From Sulfurirhabdus autotrophica (lineage in GTDB: Bacteria; Pseudomonadota; Gammaproteobacteria; Burkholderiales; SMCO01): 64,000 nt of DNA. Shown here in pieces: positions 26,160 through 38,445 of this stretch (the stretch's first letter is position 1; every line of letters begins with the position of its first letter). The translations under genes were made by a program, and so were the position numbers. Under the pieces are notes generated by a model, which did not search any database, had not been told where the DNA came from, and was given only the letters and a program-made list of their open reading frames with translations. The stretch spans positions 1 through 64,000 of the forward strand of contig NZ_SMCO01000004.1 in NCBI RefSeq assembly GCF_004346685.1, written 5' to 3'.

Positions 26160-26334
26160 CCCATTCGCTAAGGCAGGGAAAGCAAAATGCTTCTCTGCCT
26201 GCTAATCAGTATGCAGCGTAAGCCTGCCGTCAATGTCCCTTTCTTGTGAACGCTGAGCCTCGAATTGATGAGATATCCGGGTAAAGCCTCCTTGCTGTAT
26301 AATGCTGGTTTTTCAAGGTAATCACGGATTTTGA

Positions 26335-28809
<2,475 letters not shown>

Positions 28810-28850
28810 TGGTTTTGAACCCCTTATTACAAACTGTTAGGGAGCTGTGA

Positions 28851-29336
28851 GTGCGTATTTTATTTGTTGCAGTACTGAGTCTGATGCTGGCATCTTGTGG
28901 ATTCCATTTGCGCGGCCAGGCAACTTTGCCTTTTGAAACGCTCTATATTGATGGAAACCGTGATTCTCCGTTTGTTAATGAACTGAAACGTGCGGTCAGA
29001 TCAGGTAGTGCAACAAAACTCGTCGATAATCCTTCCGAAGCACAAGGCATAGTGCAAATCGTGGGTGAAACCAGGCAGAAAGTTATTCTGACCTTGAGCG
29101 GTGGCGGTCGGGTACGGGAATATAAGTTACTTTATAATATTGCTTACCGAGTGCATGATGGAAAGGGAAAAGATTTGAGACCCCAAGGTGAAATTTCGCT
29201 GAAAAGGGAAGTTTCCTATGATGATACGCAGTTACTTGCCAAGGAATCGGAAGAAGCTTTGCTTTATCGTGATATGCAGTCTGATGCGGTCCAGCAGCTG
29301 TTCCGACGGTTGCAAGTGCCCAAGTTGAACCAGTAA
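28851..29336 (+). CDS. lptE: LPS-assembly lipoprotein LptE
   Basis: Outer-membrane lipoprotein that plugs LptD and helps deliver LPS to the surface. It starts GTG at 28851 with GGGAG upstream. The lipoprotein signal is short, with lipobox LMLASC (Cys about residue 16). It is followed by GFHLRGQATLPFETLYIDG, the LptE/RlpB opening, and a mixed alpha-beta domain; 161 aa is normal. It sits 41 nt after leuS and 4 nt before holA, as in E. coli. Confidence 0.94.
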   Translation: MRILFVAVLSLMLASCGFHLRGQATLPFETLYIDGNRDSPFVNELKRAVRSGSATKLVDNPSEAQGIVQIVGETRQKVILTLSGGGRVREYKLLYNIAYRVHDGKGKDLRPQGEISLKREVSYDDTQLLAKESEEALLYRDMQSDAVQQLFRRLQVPKLNQ

Positions 29337-29340
29337 CAAT

Positions 29341-30357
29341 ATGAATGTGCGGCCAGAACAACTCGCTCAGCATTTGCAGGGAAAGTTGGCGCCGCTGTAT
29401 GTCGTGCATGGCGATGAGCCATTGCTGGCATTAGAAGCGGCTGACTGGATACGGGCAGCCGCCAAAAAATCGGGTTATGCGGGAAGGGAAATCTTTACCG
29501 TTGAAGCCGGATTCAGCTGGGAAAACCTGCTTTTTTCAGGGAACAGTTTTTCGCTGTTTGGGGATCAGCGGCTGCTGGATGTGCGCATCCCCAGCGGAAA
29601 GCCGGGCATAGAAGGCGGCAAGGTTATTCAGCAATATTGCGGGTCGCTGCCTCAGGATACGGTCACACTGGTGACGTTGCCCAAACTTGAACGGCAAACG
29701 CAAAATTCCCAATGGTTCAAATCGCTGGAAAGCGCCGGGGTTGTGGTGGCGGTATATCCAGTAGAACGAAACCGTCTGCCCCAGTGGATTCAGCAACGCC
29801 TCTCTAATCAAGGCCAGCAGGCGGATAAAGAAACCCTTGAATTTCTGGCGGATAGTGTTGAAGGCAATTTAACCGCAGCAAAGCAGGAAATCCAGAAACT
29901 ATCATTGCTGTTGCCACAAGGCAGATTATCTTTTGAAGAAGTCAAAAATGCGGTACTGGATGTGTCTCGTTACGACGTTTTCAAACTGGGTGACACCATG
30001 TTGATGGGTGATACCATCCGATTTGCTAAAATGGTAGAAGGACTGCAAGGAGAGGGTGAAGCGCCAACACTCATATTGTGGGTACTGAGCAATGAAATCC
30101 GGGCCCTGATGAAAATCAAGCAAGGGCAACGCAAGGGCGCGGCGCTGAACCAGTTGATGCGATCCGCCAGGATCTGGGAATCCCGTCAGCCGTTGGTAGA
30201 AAAAGCATTAATGCGAGTGGCAGAGCCCACCCTCAAGCTGGCATTGCAGCAAGCTGCAGCGCTGGATAAATTGATAAAGGGTCTGCGTTCCGGCGATGTC
30301 TGGGACGAAATTTTACAACTGGGGTTATTGCTCACTGCGCCAATGCAGAAAAAATAG
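29341..30357 (+). CDS. holA: DNA polymerase III subunit delta
   Basis: Clamp-loader subunit that opens the beta sliding clamp. The N-terminal AAA+-like fold opens with LAPLYVVHGDEPLLALEAADWIR and lacks a functional P-loop, as normal for delta. LADSVEGNLTAAKQEIQKL (about residues 163-181) is the family's sensor-like signature, and the C-terminal helical collar follows. Length 338 aa. It starts 4 nt after the lptE stop, so the two are coupled. Confidence 0.94.
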   Translation: MNVRPEQLAQHLQGKLAPLYVVHGDEPLLALEAADWIRAAAKKSGYAGREIFTVEAGFSWENLLFSGNSFSLFGDQRLLDVRIPSGKPGIEGGKVIQQYCGSLPQDTVTLVTLPKLERQTQNSQWFKSLESAGVVVAVYPVERNRLPQWIQQRLSNQGQQADKETLEFLADSVEGNLTAAKQEIQKLSLLLPQGRLSFEEVKNAVLDVSRYDVFKLGDTMLMGDTIRFAKMVEGLQGEGEAPTLILWVLSNEIRALMKIKQGQRKGAALNQLMRSARIWESRQPLVEKALMRVAEPTLKLALQQAAALDKLIKGLRSGDVWDEILQLGLLLTAPMQKK

Positions 30358-30429
30358 TGATGATTCAAGTGGTTATTTAAGCAATTCGTGTATATTTGCA
30401 ATTGAAAAAGTTTTTAAGAGGTAAGCAAG

Positions 30430-31686
30430 ATGGATGTGAAAGTCTATATGCAGCAAGTGGGCCGTCAGGCTCGGGCAGCATCGCGTGAAATGGCAAAGTC
30501 AGACACCAATGCCAAGAACACCGCTTTGACCGCTATGGCACATGCCATTCAGCGTGACGCTGCCAAACTGTTGGAAGCAAACGCAATAGATATGGCTGCA
30601 GCAAAAACGGCCGGACTGGATAGCGCCATGCTGGACCGTTTGTCCCTGACAGAAAAAGGGATTGTTTCCATGGCAGAAGGGTTGCTCCAAATTGCTGCAT
30701 TACCGGACCCGGTAGGAGAAATTACCGATCTTAATTTCCGGCCATCCGGTATTCAGGTTGGGCGTATGCGTGTGCCATTGGGCGTGGTTGGAATTATCTA
30801 CGAAGCCCGTCCTAATGTAACGGCAGATGCTGCCGGGTTATGCCTGAAATCAGGCAATGCCGCTATTCTGCGTGGCGGATCCGAGGCGATGCACTCTAAT
30901 CAGGCAATTGCAGCGTGCGTGAGAGAAGGTTTGAAAGCCGCCGGGTTGCCAGAAAACTCCGTTCAGGTGATTGAAACCACCGATCGTGCTGCCGTTGGTG
31001 AGTTGATTACCATGCGGGAATTTGTTGACGTGATTGTGCCACGTGGTGGCAAGGGGCTGATCGAGCGTTTAATCAATGAAGCGCGTATCCCGGTTATCAA
31101 GCATTTGCATGGTGTGTGCCACGTGTATATTGATGATAAAGCCGATCAGGAAAAGGCGATCAAGATTGCCGATAATGCCAAAACTTCTCGATATGGTACT
31201 TGCAACACGATGGAAACTTTGCTGGTAGCTGAAGGCGTGGCGCAATCAGTACTGCCACCGCTGTGCAAAATTTATCAGGATAAAGGCGTTGAACTACGTG
31301 GCTGTGAGGCATCCCGCGCAATCGTACCGCAGATGTTGGCAGCAACCGAGGAGGACTGGACCACCGAATATTTGGCACCGATTCTGTCGATCCGCGTGGT
31401 AAAGGATATGGATGCTGCAATCGATCATATCAATACGTATAGTTCACAGCATACGGAATCCATCGTGACAGAAGACTACAGTCGTGCCCGTCGTTTTTTA
31501 CGGGAAGTGGATTCCAGTTCAGTGATGGTGAACGCGTCCACACGCTTTGCGGATGGTTTTGAATACGGATTAGGTGCCGAGATTGGTATTTCCACGGACA
31601 AGATTCACGCACGCGGCCCGGTAGGTCTGGAAGGACTTACTTCGCAGAAATACATTGTGCTGGGTGAAGGTCATGTTCGAGGCTAG
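30430..31686 (+). CDS. proA: Glutamate-5-semialdehyde dehydrogenase (gamma-glutamyl phosphate reductase)
   Basis: Second step of proline synthesis, reducing gamma-glutamyl phosphate with NADPH. It has an aldehyde dehydrogenase fold of 418 aa. The catalytic cysteine lies in [14 protein letters not shown]. Other family signatures are [35 protein letters not shown] and the C-terminal [24 protein letters not shown]. It starts about 70 nt after holA with a good AAGAGGTAAG ribosome binding site. The partner proC lies 8 kb away on the minus strand; proB is not in the window. Confidence 0.96.
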   Translation: MDVKVYMQQVGRQARAASREMAKSDTNAKNTALTAMAHAIQRDAAKLLEANAIDMAAAKTAGLDSAMLDRLSLTEKGIVSMAEGLLQIAALPDPVGEITDLNFRPSGIQVGRMRVPLGVVGIIYEARPNVTADAAGLCLKSGNAAILRGGSEAMHSNQAIAACVREGLKAAGLPENSVQVIETTDRAAVGELITMREFVDVIVPRGGKGLIERLINEARIPVIKHLHGVCHVYIDDKADQEKAIKIADNAKTSRYGTCNTMETLLVAEGVAQSVLPPLCKIYQDKGVELRGCEASRAIVPQMLAATEEDWTTEYLAPILSIRVVKDMDAAIDHINTYSSQHTESIVTEDYSRARRFLREVDSSSVMVNASTRFADGFEYGLGAEIGISTDKIHARGPVGLEGLTSQKYIVLGEGHVRG

Positions 31687-31829
31687 CAGTTGAACCTGGG
31701 TGATACAGGCGTATTCAACAACATCGAGCTATCGAATGATCAATCTGGTCGTGAAATCCCGAAGATACGGTTTGTGCCGTGCAAAGATTGTTCGCGATCA
31801 GGGGTGTTTTGTTTGCATGTGTTTAGCCG

Positions 31830-32492
31830 ATGAGCACGTTGTTAGCCCCGATAGGTATTTTTGGCGGCACTTTTGACCCTGTCCACTTTGGGCATTTGCG
31901 GCTTGCGCAGGAACTGCTGACTGAGCTGGCTTTAAAAGAGGTGCGGTTTATTCCGGCGGGCCGCCCTCCTCACCGTGCTGAACCTGCGGTTTCATCCTCT
32001 CAGCGTTTGGAAATGGTGCAACTGGCGATTGAAGCAAATTCGCGGTTCGTTCTGGATGAGCGTGAAGTACGAAAAGATGGTCTCTGTTATACTGTTGATA
32101 CATTGGGTGAATTGCGCCATGAGATGGGGCCGGAGCAACCGTTGTGTTTATTAATGGGTGCAGACCAGTTTCTTGGTTTGCCATCCTGGCATAACTGGCA
32201 GGCATTATTTGCGTTAGCCCATGTTGTGGTAGCACACCGTCCCGGATTTCCCCAGATTTCATGGGCAGACAATATGCCTGATGCGTTACAAAAAGAGGTG
32301 ATTTCACGTCAGCGGACAGAAGTGAATGCTTTGTATACATTGCCAAGTGGTCACATCTACACCCAACCTATTACCCCACTGGATATTTCTGCAACCAGCA
32401 TACGGAACAGTTTGCAAAGGGGACAAAGTCCCCGTTATTTGCTACCCGATGCAGTTCTCGATTATATTCAAACCAATAACTTATATATGTAG
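31830..32492 (+). CDS. nadD: Nicotinate-nucleotide adenylyltransferase
   Basis: Makes deamido-NAD from nicotinate mononucleotide and ATP. The nucleotidyltransferase signature is IGIFGGTFDPVHFGHLRLA with the HxGH pair (HFGH), and the second signature is ITPLDISATSIRNSLQRG with the ISxTxxR motif. Length 220 aa. The 143 nt before it hold no other gene. It is followed by rsfS, whose ribosome binding site overlaps the nadD stop (TAGAGG), so translation is probably coupled. Confidence 0.95.
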   Translation: MSTLLAPIGIFGGTFDPVHFGHLRLAQELLTELALKEVRFIPAGRPPHRAEPAVSSSQRLEMVQLAIEANSRFVLDEREVRKDGLCYTVDTLGELRHEMGPEQPLCLLMGADQFLGLPSWHNWQALFALAHVVVAHRPGFPQISWADNMPDALQKEVISRQRTEVNALYTLPSGHIYTQPITPLDISATSIRNSLQRGQSPRYLLPDAVLDYIQTNNLYM

Positions 32493-32499
32493 AGGCAAA

Positions 32500-32874
32500 A
32501 TGGATACAAACGAAATGCAACAAGCCGTTGTTGCGGCACTGGAAGACATCAAGGCAAAGGATATTACTGTACTGGACGTCAAAAAACTGACTTCCATGTG
32601 TGAAGCCATGATTATCGCTACGGGTGACTCAAACCGCCAGACCAAGGCGCTAGCCAACAATGTAATCGTGAAATTAAAAGAGCGTGGCGCTACGGTCTTG
32701 GGCGTGGAAGGTCAGGACAGTGGGGAATGGGTGCTGGTTGATCTGGGCGATGTCGTGGTTCATATCATGATACCGGTTACCCGTGAATACTATAACCTCG
32801 AACAATTGTGGGGTGCCGCAGAGGATCGCCGTAAAAAAGCAGAAGGTACGGAAGGAACTGTGACACCCAAGTAA
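32500..32874 (+). CDS. rsfS: Ribosomal silencing factor RsfS
   Basis: Binds uL14 of the large ribosomal subunit and blocks subunit joining when nutrients are short. The start is set at the ATG at 32500 (MDTNEMQQAVVAALEDIKAKDITVLDV), because the longer reading lies inside nadD. The DUF143 fold is seen in MIIATGDSNRQTKALANNV, GQDSGEWVLVDLGDVVVHIM and YYNLEQLWG. Length is 124 aa. It lies between nadD and rlmH, the conserved order. Confidence 0.95.
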   Translation: MDTNEMQQAVVAALEDIKAKDITVLDVKKLTSMCEAMIIATGDSNRQTKALANNVIVKLKERGATVLGVEGQDSGEWVLVDLGDVVVHIMIPVTREYYNLEQLWGAAEDRRKKAEGTEGTVTPK

Positions 32875-32881
32875 TACATAG

Positions 32882-33352
32882 ATGAAGCTCTGGATTTTTG
32901 CTGTTGGTAACAAAATGCCAGGCTGGGTGGTGGCCGGTTTTGAAGAGTATACGAAGCGCATGCCCCGCGAGGCCAGAATAGAGCTGGTTGAAATTAAGCC
33001 GGAGAAACGCGGCAGCGGAAAATCTACTCAGCAAATCATGGAAGCAGAACGTGACCGATTGTTGGCCGCCATCCCCCCCCAGGCAATGAAAGTAGTGCTG
33101 GACGAACGGGGTAAAGGCATGCCAACACCGCAATTAGCGAGCGCAATGACTGAATGGATGCGTTCAGGGCGTGATGTGGCATTTGTTATTGGCGGTGCAG
33201 ATGGATTACACGAAGATATGCGGCGCAGCGGCGATTTACTGATGTCTCTGTCAGCGATGGTGCTGCCCCATGGGCTTGTGCGTGTGATTTTGGCGGAGCA
33301 GTTGTATCGGGCGATCTCGATCATTCAGAATCATCCGTATCATCGAGAATAA
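32882..33352 (+). CDS. rlmH: 23S rRNA pseudouridine-1915 N3-methyltransferase
   Basis: SPOUT-class methyltransferase modifying pseudouridine 1915 of 23S rRNA. The knot region is [20 protein letters not shown] followed by [20 protein letters not shown] and the invariant C-terminal HPYHRE. Length 156 aa. It starts 7 nt after the rsfS stop and precedes maf by 15 nt. Confidence 0.96.
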   Translation: MKLWIFAVGNKMPGWVVAGFEEYTKRMPREARIELVEIKPEKRGSGKSTQQIMEAERDRLLAAIPPQAMKVVLDERGKGMPTPQLASAMTEWMRSGRDVAFVIGGADGLHEDMRRSGDLLMSLSAMVLPHGLVRVILAEQLYRAISIIQNHPYHRE

Positions 33353-33367
33353 TAATGAGAAAAAAGC

Positions 33368-33985
33368 GTGATCAATAATCTGAGTATTTACCTGGCCTCT
33401 GCCAGTCCGCGCCGCAGAGAGTTGCTGCAGCAGATCCATGTAAAATACGAAGTATTGCTTCTCAGAACAGAGCATGGCCGTAATGGCGTAGATGAAACCC
33501 CAGAGAAAGGGGAATCGCCGGAAACCTATGTCCAGCGCATTGCACAGAATAAGGCAGAGGCAGGCTGGAAGGCTGTACTAGGACGACATTTGCCAAAGCG
33601 GGTGGTGCTGGCGGCGGATACGATGGTTAGCCTCGAAGGAGAGATTTTAGGTAAACCGGATAGCCGCGAGCATGCAGAATCGATGTTGAAAAAGCTTTCG
33701 GGTAAAACTCATCAAGTGCTGACTTGCGTAGCGGTGGCTTTTGATGAGAAAGTGGAAATGTTGCTTTCAACCTCAACCGTTACTTTTGCAGTGTTAAGTG
33801 AGTCTGAAATAAAACATTACATCATGACAGGGGAGCCACTGGATAAAGCGGGTGGATACGCCATACAGGGGATTGCGGCAGCGTTTATTACACGCATTGA
33901 AGGCAGTTATTCTGGTGTAATGGGGCTTCCGCTTTATGAAACTGTACAATTATTAAAAAAATATGAGGGCAATGTGTTGTCTTAG
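33368..33985 (+). CDS. maf: Maf-family nucleoside triphosphate pyrophosphatase
   Basis: House-cleaning pyrophosphatase, probably the YhdE type acting on dTTP/UTP and modified nucleotides, judged from its place between rlmH and rng. The signatures are LASASPRRRELLQQ, PETYVQRIAQNKAEAG and VVLAADTMVSLEGEILGKP, with the C-terminal GYAIQGIAAAFITRIEGSYSG. The start is GTG at 33368; the ribosome binding site is weak. Length 205 aa. Confidence 0.93.
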   Translation: MINNLSIYLASASPRRRELLQQIHVKYEVLLLRTEHGRNGVDETPEKGESPETYVQRIAQNKAEAGWKAVLGRHLPKRVVLAADTMVSLEGEILGKPDSREHAESMLKKLSGKTHQVLTCVAVAFDEKVEMLLSTSTVTFAVLSESEIKHYIMTGEPLDKAGGYAIQGIAAAFITRIEGSYSGVMGLPLYETVQLLKKYEGNVLS

Positions 33986-34066
33986 ATACGGCAAGGTATC
34001 TTTCAATTAGATAGATCAAAATAATCCAGACACACGACAGCCCGTTCAATTAGCGAATCCAGGAAT

Positions 34067-35518
34067 ATGAGCGACGAAATCTTAATTAACGTTACCCCAC
34101 AGGAAACACGTGTTGCTGTAATGCAATTTGGCGTAGTGCAAGAGCTCCATATTGAACGCAGCTCTGCACGTGGGCTAGTGGGTAACATTTATCAGGGCCG
34201 GGTTTGCCGGGTATTGCCCGGTATGCAATCGGCTTTTATAGAGATAGGGCTGGAGCGCGCTGCATTTCTGCATGTGGCAGATATCTGGGCACAGAGAACG
34301 GATGAAGAACAAAAGCCGATTGAAAAGCTATTGTTTGAAGGTCAGTCTCTGTTGGTACAGGTAATCAAGGACCCGATTGGCACCAAAGGTGCCCGCTTAT
34401 CTACCCAAATCAGTTTTGCCGGGCGGTTTCTGGTGTATTTGCCCCAGGAAACGCACATCGGTATTTCTCAGCGAATAGAAGATGAAGCTGAACGCGTTAT
34501 CTTGCGCGAGAAATTGCAGCAGTTGATGCCACCGGAGGAACATGGTGGATTTATCATCAGGACCATGGCAGAAACGGCAGAAAATAATGAACTGCTGGCT
34601 GATATAGAGTACTTGCGAAAGTTATGGAATGATATTGCAGAAAAGTCGAAAACTGCCCCGCAAAAAACCTTGTTGTATCAGGATCTCAATCTGGCATTGC
34701 GAGTATTGCGCGACTTTGTGAATGAGCAAACGGATCGGCTTTTGGTTGATTCACGTGAAACCTATCTGAAAATGCAGTCTTTCGCCCAGGCCTATACCAG
34801 TAACGTATTACCCAAGCTGGAGCATTATTCCGGTGAAAGGCCTTTGTTTGATTTATACGTCATCGAAGATGAGATTGAAAAAGCGCTCTCGCGCAAGGTA
34901 GAACTGAAATCCGGTGGCTATTTGATTATTGATCAAACCGAAGCGCTAACAACGATTGATGTAAATACCGGGGGCTTTGTCGGAGTACGCAGTTTTGATG
35001 ATACAATTTTCAAAACCAATCTGGAAGCCTCTCAGGTGATTGCGCGCCAACTACGATTGCGAAATCTGGGCGGTATCATTATCGTGGATTTTATTGATAT
35101 GGATAATGAAGAGCACCGCGAAGCTGTATTGGCGGAGTTCAAAAAAGGGCTGTCACGTGACCGAACCCGCATGACTATCAACGGCTTTACTGCACTAGGA
35201 CTGGTAGAAATGACGCGCAAACGAACGCGCGAAAGTCTTGCCCATATTCTGTGTGAACCCTGCCCTACTTGCCAGGGACGCGGCGAAGTGAAAACTGCAA
35301 AGACCGTCTGTTATCAAATTCTGCGGGATATCGTGCGTGAGGCTCGTCAATTTAATGCGCGGGAATACCGGATATTGGCATCTCAAAATGTGATAGATAT
35401 GTTCCTGGAGGAAGAGTCACAAAGTCTGGCGCAGTTGGGTGATTTCATCGCCAAACCCATTTCCCTGCAGGTTGAAAGCCAATATACCCAGGAACAATAT
35501 GATGTGGTATTAATGTAG
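34067..35518 (+). CDS. rng: Ribonuclease G
   Basis: Endoribonuclease of the RNase E/G family that matures the 5' end of 16S rRNA and decays mRNAs. It has an S1 domain near the N-terminus (GNIYQGRVCRVLPGMQSAFIEIG), then the RNase H-like and DNase I-like regions with LTTIDVNTGGFVG and GGIIIVDFIDM. The zinc-link cysteines are in CEPCPTCQGRG. At 483 aa it lacks the long C-terminal scaffold of RNase E. Its 3' end overlaps the convergent dynamin-like gene by 9 nt. Confidence 0.95.
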   Translation: MSDEILINVTPQETRVAVMQFGVVQELHIERSSARGLVGNIYQGRVCRVLPGMQSAFIEIGLERAAFLHVADIWAQRTDEEQKPIEKLLFEGQSLLVQVIKDPIGTKGARLSTQISFAGRFLVYLPQETHIGISQRIEDEAERVILREKLQQLMPPEEHGGFIIRTMAETAENNELLADIEYLRKLWNDIAEKSKTAPQKTLLYQDLNLALRVLRDFVNEQTDRLLVDSRETYLKMQSFAQAYTSNVLPKLEHYSGERPLFDLYVIEDEIEKALSRKVELKSGGYLIIDQTEALTTIDVNTGGFVGVRSFDDTIFKTNLEASQVIARQLRLRNLGGIIIVDFIDMDNEEHREAVLAEFKKGLSRDRTRMTINGFTALGLVEMTRKRTRESLAHILCEPCPTCQGRGEVKTAKTVCYQILRDIVREARQFNAREYRILASQNVIDMFLEEESQSLAQLGDFIAKPISLQVESQYTQEQYDVVLM

Positions 35519-37465
35519 CAGGGCCGTATTGTGCTCAATTGCCTTGTCGGGGGTTTCCCCTTGCGGGTTTGAAAACTGTTTCATGATGCCATCAAGAAAA
35601 GCGACATGTTCTTCCAAATGCCTGATAGTACTTTGCTGGTCGTTGATACGCTGTTTCAGAGTGTCCACATTTTCATGAATTTTTTTGACGTTATCCAGTC
35701 GTTTTTGTAAATGGACTTTATATTCCTTAATTTCACTAAACAAAGGATTGAGTGCGCTTTTTAACCAGTTGCCTGCATCATATCTCGCCAAAATAAAGAC
35801 ATCTTCTGCCTGACCCACCAGTGCCAGGTAGAATTTCTTAATGAGAAAATGCTTTTCAGTCATGACGTTGACTGGGTCATTACAGAAATCTGACGTAGAC
35901 TGAATTAACTCTGTCAGCTTGGCATGATGCATTTCCAGATTTAAAGCGGGTGGGTTGACCCGCTTAAGCTGATGTTTTTTATAAAAACGCGTATACGCTG
36001 TGTCAAGCAGGCGTTGAATATGCATGCTGCCTTCCTGAGTGCTTTCAAACTGACTCATGAGTAGTGCCAATAAAGATTGCATGCCGCGCATCAGGCCAGT
36101 TGTTGTCCACCTGTCCTGAATAGACAGGCGGCTTTTATCCAGCGTTTCTTCAAGCCATTGCTGATCAAGGTTGGCTAGCATTGCACTGCCCTGTTGTGAT
36201 AAAGCCTGCTTGGTCAGGTTGAAATTTTTTACAGAAGAGTCGTACTGTTTTTTGTCTTCAAGAATTTTTTCCCGAAGCATTTCAATGACCCCACGGTTTT
36301 TTCCGGTCAGGGAAACCAGTTCAGATAGCTCATGACGGGAAGAAAGCAGCTGATTGTCGATTTGTTGACGAGATGATGCGACCATGTCGCCGATTTCTTT
36401 AAGTACTGAGTTGCATACAATGACCTGTTTGCCGGGAATAAAATCATTTGCAAACAGGCTTTCCAATTTTTCAATGCCACTTTTTTCCAACAACACAGCA
36501 TCATTACGAATTTTTGCTAACAATGCTTTTTGCGCTGAAATCGTAATCACGCTTTCAGGTGGCAGATTGAGCTGACTGGCTGTTTTTTCCAGTTGCCGTT
36601 GAATACTGTCTTCGATCTGTTTTTGTGATTTCAAATCATCCCATACGGTATCAATTTTATTTAATACAGCAACACGGCGTTGTGCATGGGGTTCAACAAA
36701 TTGACGCCAGATAACCATATCCGATTGCGTCACACCCGTATCGGTTGCCAGTAAAAACAACACAGCATGGGCGTTAGGAATGATATTAAGGGTTAATTCC
36801 GGCTCGGTACCGAGTGCATTTAAACCTGGGGTATCAAGAATGACCAGCCCGCTATTAAGCAAGGGGTGGGGATAATTGATTTGCGCATAGCGCCAGGAAG
36901 GGACTTCAATCTTGCCGTTATGGCCAATCATATTTATCAAGGCCGGATCATCGCTCCATAGCCCTAATTTTTTTGCTTCATCCGGGGTGACCATTTTGGT
37001 TTCAGTCAGCCGCTGCATTGCGGCAAGCATCTCATCCGGCGAACTCAGGTCGAGTTTAATCCGGTTCCATTCTTTAGATAGTTTTTTAAGTGCACCAATA
37101 CTGTCATCCCGGGCGCGCGTCTCAATCGGTAACAAGCGAATATACGGAGCCTGGCCCGGCTCAGAAAAAATTTCAGTGGGGCACATGGTCGTGCGGCCCA
37201 CGTCAGAAGGTAAAAGACGCTGATTAAAGTCTGAAAAAAACAGTGCGTTAATCAGCTCAGTCTTGCCACGGGAGAATTCAGCAACAAAAGCCAGGGTCAT
37301 ATGGTCGTGCTTCAGGCTTTCCAGCAGTTCGGATAACCGCAGAGATTGGCTGGCGTCCTGGTTGCCGGACTTTTCAAGCCACGATGCATAGGCGGTGATG
37401 GCTTGTATCAGTTCCTCACGCCAGTGCTGGTAGTGTTCAATTTGCGCTTTTAGTTGGGTGGTCAT
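35510..37465 (-). CDS. Dynamin-family GTPase
   Basis: Large GTPase of 651 aa. G1 is FVAEFSRGKTELINALF, G2 lies around GRTTMCPTEI, G3 is VILDTPGLNALG and G4 is AVLNKIDTVWDDL. The rest is long alpha-helix (about residues 330-640) with coiled-coil stretches near the C-terminus (HEHVDTLKQR-like heptads). Bacterial dynamin-like proteins act on membranes, but this family (often next to DUF167) has no established role. It overlaps the DUF167 gene stop (ATGA) upstream and the 3' end of rng downstream. Confidence 0.85.
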   Translation of the reverse strand: MTTQLKAQIEHYQHWREELIQAITAYASWLEKSGNQDASQSLRLSELLESLKHDHMTLAFVAEFSRGKTELINALFFSDFNQRLLPSDVGRTTMCPTEIFSEPGQAPYIRLLPIETRARDDSIGALKKLSKEWNRIKLDLSSPDEMLAAMQRLTETKMVTPDEAKKLGLWSDDPALINMIGHNGKIEVPSWRYAQINYPHPLLNSGLVILDTPGLNALGTEPELTLNIIPNAHAVLFLLATDTGVTQSDMVIWRQFVEPHAQRRVAVLNKIDTVWDDLKSQKQIEDSIQRQLEKTASQLNLPPESVITISAQKALLAKIRNDAVLLEKSGIEKLESLFANDFIPGKQVIVCNSVLKEIGDMVASSRQQIDNQLLSSRHELSELVSLTGKNRGVIEMLREKILEDKKQYDSSVKNFNLTKQALSQQGSAMLANLDQQWLEETLDKSRLSIQDRWTTTGLMRGMQSLLALLMSQFESTQEGSMHIQRLLDTAYTRFYKKHQLKRVNPPALNLEMHHAKLTELIQSTSDFCNDPVNVMTEKHFLIKKFYLALVGQAEDVFILARYDAGNWLKSALNPLFSEIKEYKVHLQKRLDNVKKIHENVDTLKQRINDQQSTIRHLEEHVAFLDGIMKQFSNPQGETPDKAIEHNTALLH

Positions 37466-37770
37466 GGATTGTGTACATCACTGAGCAAGGTTATGGGGTT
37501 TATGCTTGAGCCTTGAACTTCAACTACCTTGTGCCGCGAGTGTTCTCCCTGTTTTAGCTTGATTTGACGTAATGGAACTTCAAATTCCTTTGCCAAAAAT
37601 GCCAGTAGTCTGGCATTTGCCTGTCCATCTACGGCAGCTGCTGCAATCTTGATCTTCAGGGCATCACCATGTAACCCAGTGATAGCCGTCTTCCGCGCAT
37701 TGGGTTGAACATGCAATGTCAAAGTCAAAATTTGCGCATCTGTTGTAATACGAAACCATGAATCACTCAT
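37462..37770 (-). CDS. yggU: DUF167 (YggU) family protein
   Basis: Small soluble protein of 102 aa; the start is set at the ATG at 37770 (MSDSWFRITTDAQ), ten codons inside the longest frame. The conserved core is LTLHVQPNARKTAITGLHGDALKIKI, then VDGQANARLLAFLAKEF and GEHSRHKVVEVQG. Function is unknown. It follows yggT and overlaps the dynamin-like gene start by 4 nt, so the three are one operon. Confidence 0.92.
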   Translation of the reverse strand: MSDSWFRITTDAQILTLTLHVQPNARKTAITGLHGDALKIKIAAAAVDGQANARLLAFLAKEFEVPLRQIKLKQGEHSRHKVVEVQGSSINPITLLSDVHNP

Positions 37771-37822
37771 ATCGGCAGATAGAACAATTTCTTTAATCAA
37801 AAATCATCACCACAGCAGCGGT

Positions 37823-38398
37823 CTAGATCAAGCTTTTCGCCAAACCAGTTAGAAATGCGACGGGTAACATGAGCATGAGCTGGCAAGCCAGTACAATCAC
37901 CATCGGTGAAAGATCAACATTGCCTATAGGAGGGATAAATTTTTGTACTATCTTCGTGAAAGGGCGGGACAAACTGCTGATCACAGACATATAGGGGCTG
38001 TGCGGATTGGCAAAGCTCAGGACAAAAAGCATGATTTGAACAAAAATCAGCAAATAAAGGCTTTTTTCAATAATGGTGACAGCAGCAAGTAAAATGAAGC
38101 CAAGATAGGCGGATGGATTAGCGAGCAGAAACGGATAACCATTGAGAAAATAAATCCCGACAGTAAGCAGCAATGCAGTAATCCAGGCTAAAAATAGCGT
38201 GGAAAGATCGACACCAAACAGCCCGGGGATGATTTTTCGGGCAGGTTTGACAACAAAGTCAGTGAGTGCCGCGATAAATTGCGAAATCGGGTTGCTATAA
38301 GCGGCGCGCATTAATTGAAGATAAAAACGCAATAACAGGGCGTAGATAAATAAGCCCAGTATCGTGTCCAAGATAAATTGCAGGGCCTGAATTAGCAT
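37823..38398 (-). CDS. yggT: YggT family membrane protein
   Basis: 191-aa inner-membrane protein with two copies of the YGGT domain, each with a hydrophobic helix pair (FYLQLMRAAYSNPISQFIAAL with DFVVKPARKIIPG in the first; FVLSFANPHSPYMSVISSL with RPFTKIVQKFIPPIG in the second). It lies between proC and yggU, as in many proteobacteria. The role is unproven; osmotic stress tolerance and cell-division links have been reported for relatives. Confidence 0.93.
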   Translation of the reverse strand: MLIQALQFILDTILGLFIYALLLRFYLQLMRAAYSNPISQFIAALTDFVVKPARKIIPGLFGVDLSTLFLAWITALLLTVGIYFLNGYPFLLANPSAYLGFILLAAVTIIEKSLYLLIFVQIMLFVLSFANPHSPYMSVISSLSRPFTKIVQKFIPPIGNVDLSPMVIVLACQLMLMLPVAFLTGLAKSLI

Positions 38399-38445
38399 GG
38401 CTAGGTACTTTCCTTTATAAACATTAAGTTAATGTGGGGCGTATG

